This document shows, in pieces, positions 7,634-13,862 of a stretch of 16,042 nucleotides of DNA (positions are counted from its first letter, which is position 1; every line of letters starts with the position of its first letter). The notes under the pieces were generated by a model. That model had not been told where the DNA came from, did no database searches, and worked only from the letters and a program-made list of their open reading frames with translations. The stretch is from Quisquiliibacterium sp. (GTDB lineage: Bacteria; Pseudomonadota; Gammaproteobacteria; Burkholderiales; Burkholderiaceae_E). The stretch is from positions 1 through 16,042 of the forward strand of contig JAURMJ010000407.1 of NCBI GenBank assembly GCA_030830765.1. The letters run 5' to 3'. The position numbers and the translations under genes were made by a program.

Positions 7634-8605
7634 ATGTCAAAACCTGAAGACTGGTCTTTCCCCGAAGAACTTCGTCCTGATCCGGCGAATCTTGATTTTG
7701 ATCTGCCGACCCGGCTCGATGCGCTGGTCGCGCTGCGGATCGAGGTGCCCGACGACGCCTTCACGGCCGACACGCTGGGCACGGAGCGAGGAGGTAATGG
7801 CGTCGTGATCGACGAGGGTCTGGTGCTGACGATCGGTTATCTGATCACCGAGGCTCAGACGGTCTGGATCACGACCAATCGCGGTGCGGTTGTGCAGGGC
7901 TACCCGATTGCCTATGACCAGCCGACAGGTTTCGGGCTGGTGCGTGCCCTGGGCCATCTGGATGCGACGCCAATTCCCAGAGGCAGTTCGGCCGAGGTTG
8001 GCCGAGGCGACCGCGTTTTTGTGCTTAGCCATGGCGGGCGCAGGCATGCGCTCAAGGCCAGGGTGTCGGAGCGGCGCGAGTTCGCCGGCTACTGGGAGTA
8101 TCTGCTTGAAGAGGCGTTCTTCACGACGCCCGCGCATCCCGAGTGGAGCGGCGCCGCACTGGTGTCTGAGGAAGGCGAACTGGTCGGGCTGGGCTCGCTG
8201 CTGGTGCAGGAGGCTGTCGGTGATCGCACCGAGCAGCGAAACATGATGGTGCCGACCGATCTGCTGGAGCCGATCCTGTTGAACCTGCTGACCACCGGAG
8301 TATCCGGCGAGCCGCCGCGTCCCTGGCTGGGGCTTTACGCCGGCGAGTCCGACGGTCAGCTGGTGGTGGGCGAGGTTGCCGACAACGGACCCGCTCAGGA
8401 GGCTGGTGTGCAGCAGGGGGATATGATCGTCGATGTAGGCGGTCACCGGGTCAATTCCCTGTCCGCCTTCCTGCGGACCGTCTGGGCAATGGGGCCAGCC
8501 GGCACCTCGATCCCATTGACCTTGGCCCGCGATGGCGACCTGCTGCGGCTTCGAATCGATTCGCTGGATCGCAGCACGCTGCTCAGGCGTCCGCAGATGC
8601 ACTAA
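7634..8605 (+). CDS. HtrA/DegP-like trypsin-fold protein with PDZ domain, probably protease-dead
   Basis: A 323-residue protein with an S1C (HtrA-like) trypsin fold at about 28-215 and a C-terminal PDZ domain at about 230-310 (WLGLYAGESDG, then NGPAQEAGVQQGDMIVDVGG). The usual TNxHV catalytic histidine site reads LTIGYLITE, with Tyr69 at the His position. The catalytic Asp site reads YDQPTGFGLVRAL, with Gly99/Phe100 where Asp is expected. Only the serine region is kept in outline (PEWSGAALVS, Ser172 for GNSGGPL). Proteolysis is therefore unlikely; a binding or scaffold role is more plausible. No signal peptide or transmembrane segment precedes the domain, unlike periplasmic HtrA, so it should be cytoplasmic. 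The ATG at 7634 lacks a strong ribosome binding site. It is the first gene of the plus-strand run that continues with the enolase-superfamily enzyme 75 bases on. Confidence 0.82.
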   Translation: MSKPEDWSFPEELRPDPANLDFDLPTRLDALVALRIEVPDDAFTADTLGTERGGNGVVIDEGLVLTIGYLITEAQTVWITTNRGAVVQGYPIAYDQPTGFGLVRALGHLDATPIPRGSSAEVGRGDRVFVLSHGGRRHALKARVSERREFAGYWEYLLEEAFFTTPAHPEWSGAALVSEEGELVGLGSLLVQEAVGDRTEQRNMMVPTDLLEPILLNLLTTGVSGEPPRPWLGLYAGESDGQLVVGEVADNGPAQEAGVQQGDMIVDVGGHRVNSLSAFLRTVWAMGPAGTSIPLTLARDGDLLRLRIDSLDRSTLLRRPQMH

Positions 8606-8644
8606 GGCCTGTCCGGCCGGCCGGTCGGCAGCGGGCCTCCTTTT
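8605..8644 (+). terminator. Possible weak terminator or attenuator after the HtrA-like gene
   Basis: AGGCC at 8605-8609 can pair with GGCCT at 8634-8638. The palindrome CCGGCCGGCCGG (8613-8624) lies between, and TTTT follows at 8641-8644. The outer stem is only 5 base pairs with a large interior, so this is tentative. If real, it would separate or attenuate the downstream catabolic genes. Confidence 0.2.
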
Positions 8645-8680
8645 CCGAGACTCAATCCTCGTCAATTTTCGAGTTCAGTT

Positions 8681-9766
8681 ATGAAAATCACCGCGGTCGA
8701 TGCGATTCCCCTGTCAATTCCGTTCGAGGACGGGGGCGCAGGCAATGGCCTGATGCCGACCCGCTGGGATCGCCTCGATATGGTGCTGGTGCGTATCAGT
8801 ACCGATGTCGGGCTGACCGGCTGGGGTGAGGCCTTCGGTTACTTCTGCCGCCGCTCGGTCGTCGCGCAGATCCAGGATCTGGTGGCGCCGGCGCTGGTCG
8901 GACGCGAGCTGGGCGATCCGGCCGCGCTCAATGACGAGATGCAACGTCGCTTCGCGTTATTCGGGCGTTACGGGGTCACAATTTTCGCGTTGTCCGGTGC
9001 CGACATTGCGCTGTGGGACCTGAAGGCCAAGGCCGAAGGCGTTGATCTGGCCACCTTGCTGGTTGGTAAACGGGTGCGCGAGCACATTGATGCCTACGCA
9101 AGTCTGGTGCGCTATGCGGATCTCGAAATCGTTTCGCGTTTCTCTGAGAAGGCCTGCGAAGAGGGATATCGCTGCCTGAAGCTGCACGAGATCACGATGC
9201 CCGAGATCCGCGCATCGCGCCGAGCCATCGACCCGAAGATGGAATTGACCATTGATGTCAACTGCTCCTGGACCGAAGCGTTCGCGTTGCAGGTGCTGCC
9301 TGAACTGCGCGAACTGAATACGTTGTGGCTTGAAGAGCCGATTCATCCGCCCGAGGACTGGGATGCTCTGCGCCGCCTGGGTGCGCATGGCGTTGCCATC
9401 TCTGCGGGTGAGAATGCCTGTACAGCCATGGAGTTCTCGCGTCTGATGCCGGCAGTCAACTATGCGCAACCGAGCGTCACCAAGGTCGGTGGTGTCACCG
9501 AATTCATGCGGATCGTCGATCTGGCCCGCGCGCATGACGCAATGCTGATGCCGCATTCGCCTTACTTCGGCCCGGGCTATTACGCAACGTTGCAGCTTGC
9601 TGCGGCAACCGACCGGATCGGCTATTTCGAACACCTGTACATCGAGCCCGCAGCCTTTGCCGGTGGCGAGCCGCTGTTACCTCAGCAGGGGCAGCTTCAG
9701 ATTCCGACCCGCCCGGGCATCGGCTTTGAGCCCGATCTGTCAGTGCTTGAGCGTTTTGCGATCTGA
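8681..9766 (+). CDS. Mandelate racemase/muconate lactonizing enzyme family (enolase superfamily), probable acid-sugar dehydratase or racemase
   Basis: Magnesium-dependent enzyme of 361 residues that would abstract the proton alpha to a carboxylate. The N-terminal capping domain (about 1-125) is followed by the TIM barrel. Metal ligands are visible as Asp192 in TIDVNCSW, Glu218/219 in WLEEP and Glu244 in SAGEN. The second-strand base motif reads CLKLHE, giving Lys167-x-His169 instead of the common KxK. On the opposite face His292 (MPHSPYFGPG) is present, but the Asp that normally partners it in the QPDxxKxGG motif is Ser265 (QPSVTKVGG). It therefore belongs to the MR/MLE family but to no subgroup I can name. 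Candidate reactions are dehydration or epimerisation of a sugar acid or lactone cycloisomerisation. It sits 76 bases before the amidohydrolase gene. The start ATG has only a weak GAG-type ribosome binding site. Confidence 0.88.
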   Translation: MKITAVDAIPLSIPFEDGGAGNGLMPTRWDRLDMVLVRISTDVGLTGWGEAFGYFCRRSVVAQIQDLVAPALVGRELGDPAALNDEMQRRFALFGRYGVTIFALSGADIALWDLKAKAEGVDLATLLVGKRVREHIDAYASLVRYADLEIVSRFSEKACEEGYRCLKLHEITMPEIRASRRAIDPKMELTIDVNCSWTEAFALQVLPELRELNTLWLEEPIHPPEDWDALRRLGAHGVAISAGENACTAMEFSRLMPAVNYAQPSVTKVGGVTEFMRIVDLARAHDAMLMPHSPYFGPGYYATLQLAAATDRIGYFEHLYIEPAAFAGGEPLLPQQGQLQIPTRPGIGFEPDLSVLERFAI

Positions 9767-9832
9767 GCTGTTGCCAGATGATTTGACGTGATCTGACCCG
9801 CCGAATTGAGTCCTGCCGTCGCTTCACCCTTC

Positions 9833-9836
9833 GGAG
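9833..9836 (+). promoter_or_regulatory. Ribosome binding site of the amidohydrolase
   Basis: GGAG is 6 bases before the ATG at 9843 but only 3 before an in-frame TTG at 9840. It sets the start at the ATG. Confidence 0.55.
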
Positions 9837-9842
9837 CTGTTG

Positions 9843-10760
9843 ATGAGCAATGCCCTGCTGGATGTGCCGATTCTTGATGCCCATCATCATTTCTGGGATC
9901 TGAGGTCCGGGCCTTTGCATTACCCGTGGCTGCAGGATCCGGTGCCGCATGATTTTTTTCTGGGCGATTACACGGGTCTCAAACGCAACTATCTGCCGGC
10001 TGATTACCGCAAGGATTCGGAAGGTTTCAACGTGGTCGGGACCGTCCATGTGGAAGCCGAATGCGATCGTAGCCAGCAGGTTGCCGAGACCCGATGGCTG
10101 ACAGAGCTGAGCGCCAGTCAGGGGCTGCCGAGTGCGATCGTCGCCCACGCCTGGTTCGATACTGAGAACTCGGCGCAGGTGCTTGAACAGCAGGCCGAAT
10201 TTCCGTTGGTGCGCGGCATCCGCTCCAAACCAGTCACTGCTGCGACGCCTGAGCAGATGCGCCAGGGGGTACCCGGATCAATGCAGGATCCCAAGTGGCT
10301 TGAAGGTTTTCAGCGCCTGCGCAAGCACGGTTTTTCCTGGGATCTGCGCGTGCCGACCTGGCATCTTGAAGAGGCGGCGCAGGTGGTCGCCACGGCGCCC
10401 GATATTCCGGTGGTGCTCAATCACACCGGTTTCCCGTGGGACCGCAGTCCGGCCGGCCTGGCCATGTGGCGACGTGGCATGCAGGCCTTGGCTGCGCATC
10501 CACAGGTCTATTGCAAGCTGTCCTGTCTGTGTTTGCCGGACGGGCTCTGGCGCGTCGAGGAAAACGGACCGCTGGTGCGCGAGACCATTGATCTGTTCGG
10601 TATTGAGCGCTGCATGTTTGCGTCGAATTTTCCGGTCGACGGGCTGCGTATTTCGTGGCGCGGAATGTTCGAGGCCTTTGCACAGATGACCGGGGATCTG
10701 TCCCGCTCCGAACGGCTCGCTTTGTTCCATGACAATGCGGTACGGTTCTATCGGCTCTGA
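9843..10760 (+). CDS. Amidohydrolase family 2 protein (fuconolactonase / pyrone-dicarboxylate lactonase-like)
   Basis: TIM-barrel hydrolase of 305 residues in the Amidohydro_2 group, whose known members include L-fuconolactonase and 2-pyrone-4,6-dicarboxylate lactonase (LigI). It opens with PILDAHHHFWDLRSGPLHYP, where His14 and His16 form the HxH motif, followed by PADYR at 52-56, HVEAE at 69-73 and VVLNHTGFPWD with His194. The catalytic Asp of the FGSDWP motif near the end is replaced by Asn262 in MFASNFPVD, with Asp266 close by. That SNFPVD form is seen in a sub-branch of the family, so the enzyme may still be active, perhaps with altered chemistry. The gene sits between the enolase-superfamily and cupin genes, which suggests that it opens a lactone or amide ring made or used by those partners. 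This is inference. Cytoplasmic, no signal peptide. Confidence 0.88.
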   Translation: MSNALLDVPILDAHHHFWDLRSGPLHYPWLQDPVPHDFFLGDYTGLKRNYLPADYRKDSEGFNVVGTVHVEAECDRSQQVAETRWLTELSASQGLPSAIVAHAWFDTENSAQVLEQQAEFPLVRGIRSKPVTAATPEQMRQGVPGSMQDPKWLEGFQRLRKHGFSWDLRVPTWHLEEAAQVVATAPDIPVVLNHTGFPWDRSPAGLAMWRRGMQALAAHPQVYCKLSCLCLPDGLWRVEENGPLVRETIDLFGIERCMFASNFPVDGLRISWRGMFEAFAQMTGDLSRSERLALFHDNAVRFYRL

Positions 10761-10800
10761 ACGTTCGTGCGCGCTATTGCGTCGCGTCGGAGTCCTGAAC

Positions 10801-10806
10801 AAGGAG
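10801..10806 (+). promoter_or_regulatory. Strong ribosome binding site of the cupin gene
   Basis: AAGGAG with an 8-base spacer to the ATG at 10815. It is one of the best Shine-Dalgarno matches in the window and rules out the longer reading frame from 10767. Confidence 0.7.
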
Positions 10807-10814
10807 CTTTGATC

Positions 10815-11288
10815 ATGACGACTGCAGTGTCCCCCAATGTGCCTGAACATGCCGGGCTGGGTCCGCTGGCCTCGCGGCTGGTCAAGGTGAAGGATCTGCC
10901 CTGGCAGCCCACGCGTTTTCCCGGGATTGATGCCAAGCCGCTGCTGGTCGACAGGGCCAGCGGCCTGGTGACTTCACTGGTTCGGATGGCGCCCGGTGCG
11001 GTGCTGCCTGACCACGAGCATGTGCTGATCGAGCAGACCTGGGTGCTTGAAGGGCATCTGATGGATAAAGCCGGCCCCGACGAGGGCATTGAATGTGGCC
11101 CGGGCGAGTTCATCTGGCGACCGGCCGGCAGTCGTCATGTTGCGTGGTCGCCGCGTGGCGGAACGATGCTGGCGATGTTTCAGATTCCGAACAAGTTCTA
11201 CGAAGCGGATGGCCGCATCACCGATCAGGCTGGTGATCTGTGGGAGTCCGTCTGGGGCGGCGCGCAAAGCGCGCGGCAGGCTGGCTGA
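10815..11288 (+). CDS. Cupin-domain protein (ChrR-like cupin)
   Basis: Small single-domain cupin of 157 residues, close to ChrR-type cupins. The metal site is clear: His67, His69 and Glu73 in LPDHEHVLIEQTWVLEG (the first cupin motif) and His108 in RPAGSRHVAW (the second). Ligands of this kind usually hold Fe, Mn, Zn or Ni. Such stand-alone cupins in catabolic clusters can be dioxygenases, isomerases, lyases or sensors, and nothing here decides between them. The gene lies 54 bases after the amidohydrolase and only 15 before the SDR gene, so all three are probably co-transcribed. No anti-sigma zinc-binding domain is attached, unlike full-length ChrR, so a pure regulatory role is less likely. 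The fold is firm, the function open. Confidence 0.85.
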   Translation: MTTAVSPNVPEHAGLGPLASRLVKVKDLPWQPTRFPGIDAKPLLVDRASGLVTSLVRMAPGAVLPDHEHVLIEQTWVLEGHLMDKAGPDEGIECGPGEFIWRPAGSRHVAWSPRGGTMLAMFQIPNKFYEADGRITDQAGDLWESVWGGAQSARQAG

Positions 11289-11303
11289 AAGAAAAGGAAA
11301 CTG

Positions 11304-12035
11304 ATGGAACTCGATTTTTCCGGGCGCACGGTCCTTGTGGTCGGCGGCTCAAGCGGCATTGGCAATGGCATCGCACAGGCCTTTCGGGCACGCGGTGCGC
11401 AGGTCCAGGTCTGGGGCACACGAGCCGGCGCAAGCGATTACAGCCAGGAAGCGGGTAGCGATCTTCAGGGGCTTGAATATCGGCAGGTCGACGTCTCCGA
11501 TTTCGATGCAATTGCAGCCTGTGAGACTGGTCTGTCAAAGCTGGACGTGCTGGTGCTTTGCCAGGGCATGGTGCTCTACAAGCGTGGCGAGTACCGAATC
11601 GGCGGCTTTCGTCAGGTGATTGATGTGAACCTGAATTCGTTGATGGCTTGCGCCGAGAAGTTTCATCCGATGCTGGCCGCGTCGAAGGGCGCCCTGATCA
11701 CCGTCAGCTCAACGGCGGCATTCCATGCCACGGTCGGCAACCCGGCCTACAACGCATCCAAGGCAGGGGCGGTGGGTCTGACCCGCACGCTGGCCCAGGC
11801 CTGGGCGCCCGATGGCATTCGCGTCAACGGTATTGCGCCAGGCTTTGTCGCAACCAAGATGACCAAGGTCACGACCGACAATCCGGAGCGGCTCAAGGGC
11901 GCGCTGGCCCGGATCCCGGCCGGGCGTCTGGGAACGCCGCAGGATATGGCCGGTGTCGCTCTTTTTCTGGCCTCTCCATTATCGGCCTATGTGGTTGGAC
12001 AGACGATCCCGGTCGATGGCGGTCTGATCCTGTAG
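11304..12035 (+). CDS. Short-chain dehydrogenase/reductase (SDR)
   Basis: Classical SDR of 243 residues that oxidises an alcohol or reduces a ketone with NAD(P). The nucleotide-binding motif GGSSGIG is at 14-20. The usual NAG stabilising motif is replaced by CQG (86-88, VLCQGMV). VNLNS carries Asn109, VSSTAA carries the catalytic Ser135/136, and YNASK gives Tyr149 and Lys153. IAPGFVATKM and the C-terminal VVGQTIPVDGG are standard. Thr39/Arg40 after the second strand (WGTRAGAS) would fit NADP, but this is not decisive. AAGGAA stands just before the ATG. It is the last gene of the plus-strand run that starts at 7634, and the next gene converges on it. It resembles the sugar or hydroxy-acid dehydrogenases found with lactonases and dehydratases. 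No substrate can be given. Confidence 0.92.
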   Translation: MELDFSGRTVLVVGGSSGIGNGIAQAFRARGAQVQVWGTRAGASDYSQEAGSDLQGLEYRQVDVSDFDAIAACETGLSKLDVLVLCQGMVLYKRGEYRIGGFRQVIDVNLNSLMACAEKFHPMLAASKGALITVSSTAAFHATVGNPAYNASKAGAVGLTRTLAQAWAPDGIRVNGIAPGFVATKMTKVTTDNPERLKGALARIPAGRLGTPQDMAGVALFLASPLSAYVVGQTIPVDGGLIL

Positions 12036-12166
12036 CAACTCCTTTGAGGCGGCTAATGCTCATCGCGTTGGCCACTCTCTCGCAGGAGGCCGATCCTCTG
12101 TGAGGCGATCGATCCTCACCGGCGCGGAAGGTGGGAGGTGGGCGCCCCGCTGAAACCGCTCAGCAC
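12036..12166. other. Spacer between convergent genes (SDR and MaoC)
   Basis: No gene. A 6-base-pair hairpin GTGAGG/CCTCAC (12100-12105 and 12114-12119) with an 8-base loop could help end transcription from both sides. No T-run follows it on the plus strand. Confidence 0.35.
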
Positions 12167-12643
12167 TCAGAGGAATCCGGCATTCAGCCATTCAGCCACG
12201 ATCGCCGGTTTGTCGGCCCCTTCGATTTCCACGGAGACCTCCCAGGTGGCGGTCCAGCGTGTGCCGGGTTGCAGGTCGAAGGCTTTGAGCTTGAAATGGC
12301 CGCGCACGCGCTTGCCGGATGGCACGGCCGCGACAAAACGCAGCCGGTTGAAGCCGTAGTTGACGCCCGACTTCGTACCCTCCACAAGCGGACAGACCTG
12401 GTAGGCCATCTGCGCCAGCAGCGACAGCGTCAGAAACCCATGCGCGATCGTGCCGCCGTGCGGGGTTTCTCTTTTTGCGCGCTCCGGGTCCGTGTGAATG
12501 AAATATTCGTCAAAGGTCAGCTTGGCGAAGCTGTCGATCATCGGCTGATCAATCAGCATCCAGGCGGAGCTGCCGAAGTCGGTGCCGACCCGCTGCTGCA
12601 TGTCTTCCAGGGTGGCGCGGGAATGGGTGTTTTGTTCGTCCAT
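12167..12643 (-). CDS. MaoC-like (R)-enoyl-CoA hydratase / dehydratase
   Basis: Single hotdog-fold protein of 158 residues. The hydratase-2 motif is intact in outline: LTFDEYFIHTDPERA gives Asp45 and His50, followed by HGGTIAHGFLTLSLLAQM. By family it would add water across, or remove it from, a CoA-linked double bond; NodN-type relatives also exist. The C-terminal strands (VNYGFNRLRFVAAVPSGKR) fit the fold. The ATG at 12643 has only a weak GAGA-type ribosome binding site. It lies 113 bases downstream of the alpha/beta hydrolase gene on the same strand, so the two may share a transcript, though the gap holds an inverted repeat (TGCCAC/GTGGCA at 12700-12705 and 12715-12720). With the thioesterase at 6621 it suggests that some intermediate of this locus is a CoA ester. 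Confidence 0.88.
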   Translation of the reverse strand: MDEQNTHSRATLEDMQQRVGTDFGSSAWMLIDQPMIDSFAKLTFDEYFIHTDPERAKRETPHGGTIAHGFLTLSLLAQMAYQVCPLVEGTKSGVNYGFNRLRFVAAVPSGKRVRGHFKLKAFDLQPGTRWTATWEVSVEIEGADKPAIVAEWLNAGFL

Positions 12644-12699
12644 GGTTTGTCTCGGGAAGCGTGTGGCGGTGTGAACGGATCAAATGTTATTTCAGCCCG

Positions 12700-12720
12700 T
12701 GCCACCGAGTGCATGTGGCA
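12700..12720. repeat. Inverted repeat between the hydrolase and MaoC genes
   Basis: TGCCAC and GTGGCA pair perfectly (6 base pairs, 9-base loop) in the 113-base gap. It may be a weak terminator or attenuator between the two minus-strand genes, or an operator. No T-run follows on the minus strand. Confidence 0.3.
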
Positions 12721-12756
12721 GGGTGCAGACTGCAGATTGAAGTGTAAGCGCCTTGC

Positions 12757-13629
12757 TTAAAGCATTTGCAGCATGCGGCTGCGAACCAGTTCGGGTTGTT
12801 CCATTGGGATGAAGTGACTACTGCCGACGACCTGCTCGACCTGGACCGAAGGCGCCCAATCGTTCAGAAACGGCAGAATGCGCGCCGAGGTTGACTGTCG
12901 TTCGGCGACCATCATCCGCGCAGGGGCGCGCAGTTGCTTCAGTGCGTGCGCCAGGTCATGTCGGTGAGCGCAGAAGGTGGCGCTTTCCCAGGCCGGATCA
13001 CAACGCAGCGTCACTGACCCATCGGCACGCTGCGCAAACGCGTCGTTGATGTAGTCGTCCAGAAAGCCCGGCAGCCAGCTGCGAAAGGCGTCACGTTTGC
13101 TGTAGCTCGCCAAGACCTCATGCAGGTTCGGAAAGCTCGCACGCCTGCGGGCTGCTCCCCGTGCGATTGGCAGCCTGCGTTGAAGCAGTCGGGGCCCGAA
13201 GGGCATCATCAGCCAGCGGCGCAACCTGGGCAGAATCATCGCCGGATCGATCATCAGCAAGCCTTTGGCCAGCGAGGGATGCCGGGCCTGTGCCAGCAGC
13301 GCAACTGTGCCCCCGAGCGAATGGCCAGCGATCAGCCGGGTCGATGGTTTGCCGTCACCAAGCTGTGTCAGCGCATGGATGACGTCATCGGCGTACTGAT
13401 ACCAGTTGACCAGGCGCTTCGGATGGGTCGGCAGGCTCGTATGACCGTGTCCGCGCAGATCGAAGGCGACAACCCGCAGATCCGGCCCGAGGGGCTCGAG
13501 CAGCTGTCGGTACGTGGATGCGCTAAAGCCCGTCGCATGCAGGAAGGTAACGTCAATCGGACCTTCTGAGCGGCCGAAGTTCAGCCCTGAGAGATGGCCG
13601 CCTTGTCCGGGGATGGAGAATCGCTGCAT
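12757..13629 (-). CDS. Alpha/beta-fold hydrolase
   Basis: Soluble alpha/beta hydrolase of 290 residues, likely an esterase, lactonase or related enzyme. The oxyanion-hole region reads FLHATGFSAST (29-39), then VAFDLRGHGHT, the nucleophile elbow AGHSLGG with Ser104, and the catalytic His272 in GSSHFIPMEQPE. The acid member of the triad is not a clear Asp: the position after the sixth strand reads MMVAERQST, with Glu243 as the candidate. HATGF instead of the common HGxxG is seen in some family branches. The region 130-200 is the lid and is rich in Arg (RRLPIARGAARRRASF). AAGG lies 5 bases before the ATG. It is first in the minus-strand pair with MaoC and divergent from the aldehyde dehydrogenase. 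The substrate is unknown. Confidence 0.88.
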   Translation of the reverse strand: MQRFSIPGQGGHLSGLNFGRSEGPIDVTFLHATGFSASTYRQLLEPLGPDLRVVAFDLRGHGHTSLPTHPKRLVNWYQYADDVIHALTQLGDGKPSTRLIAGHSLGGTVALLAQARHPSLAKGLLMIDPAMILPRLRRWLMMPFGPRLLQRRLPIARGAARRRASFPNLHEVLASYSKRDAFRSWLPGFLDDYINDAFAQRADGSVTLRCDPAWESATFCAHRHDLAHALKQLRAPARMMVAERQSTSARILPFLNDWAPSVQVEQVVGSSHFIPMEQPELVRSRMLQML

Positions 13630-13862
13630 GGAGGCCTTGGGTGTCGGCAGATTGAGTTCAGCAGAGTGTACAAGCGTGTTTCGCGATCTTCAGGACCCAA
13701 CAAACCGCCTGTTCCTGAGCTGCCCGTCCGTACGACAACCAGATGGTTCCGGTCCGCGAACTGGACCTGGTGCTGTCCGGCTTGCCCGGACCGCTGCCCT
13801 GGTCCAACATCACGCCTTCGCTTTCAGCCGAATTCTGCGTGTCCAAGGGGCAACAGCGCATC
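13630..13862. promoter_or_regulatory. Divergent region between the alpha/beta hydrolase and the aldehyde dehydrogenase
   Basis: About 233 bases that should carry outward promoters. It has several short inverted repeats built from GGTCC/GGACC (13751-13755, 13763-13767, 13788-13792, 13801-13805). An open frame in phase with the aldehyde dehydrogenase runs back to an ATG at 13743, but its residues look non-domain. No clear -35/-10 pair is seen. Confidence 0.35.

Noticed and set aside
7637..8665. 342-codon open frame on the minus strand opposite the HtrA-like gene
   Set aside because: It is a long open frame caused by high GC. It has no recognisable domain, while the plus strand encodes clear trypsin-fold and PDZ motifs.
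10767..10814. Longer start for the cupin gene
   Set aside because: The AAGGAG at 10801-10806 fits the ATG at 10815 and would lie inside the longer frame.
13788..13805. GGACC/GGTCC inverted repeat as a terminator
   Set aside because: The stem is only 5 base pairs, there is no T-run, and no gene ends here. It is kept only as part of the divergent region note.
13743..13862. 40-residue N-terminal extension of the aldehyde dehydrogenase
   Set aside because: It is in frame and open, but the sequence matches no ALDH region, and the protein from 13863 already has normal family length. A leader peptide cannot be fully excluded.
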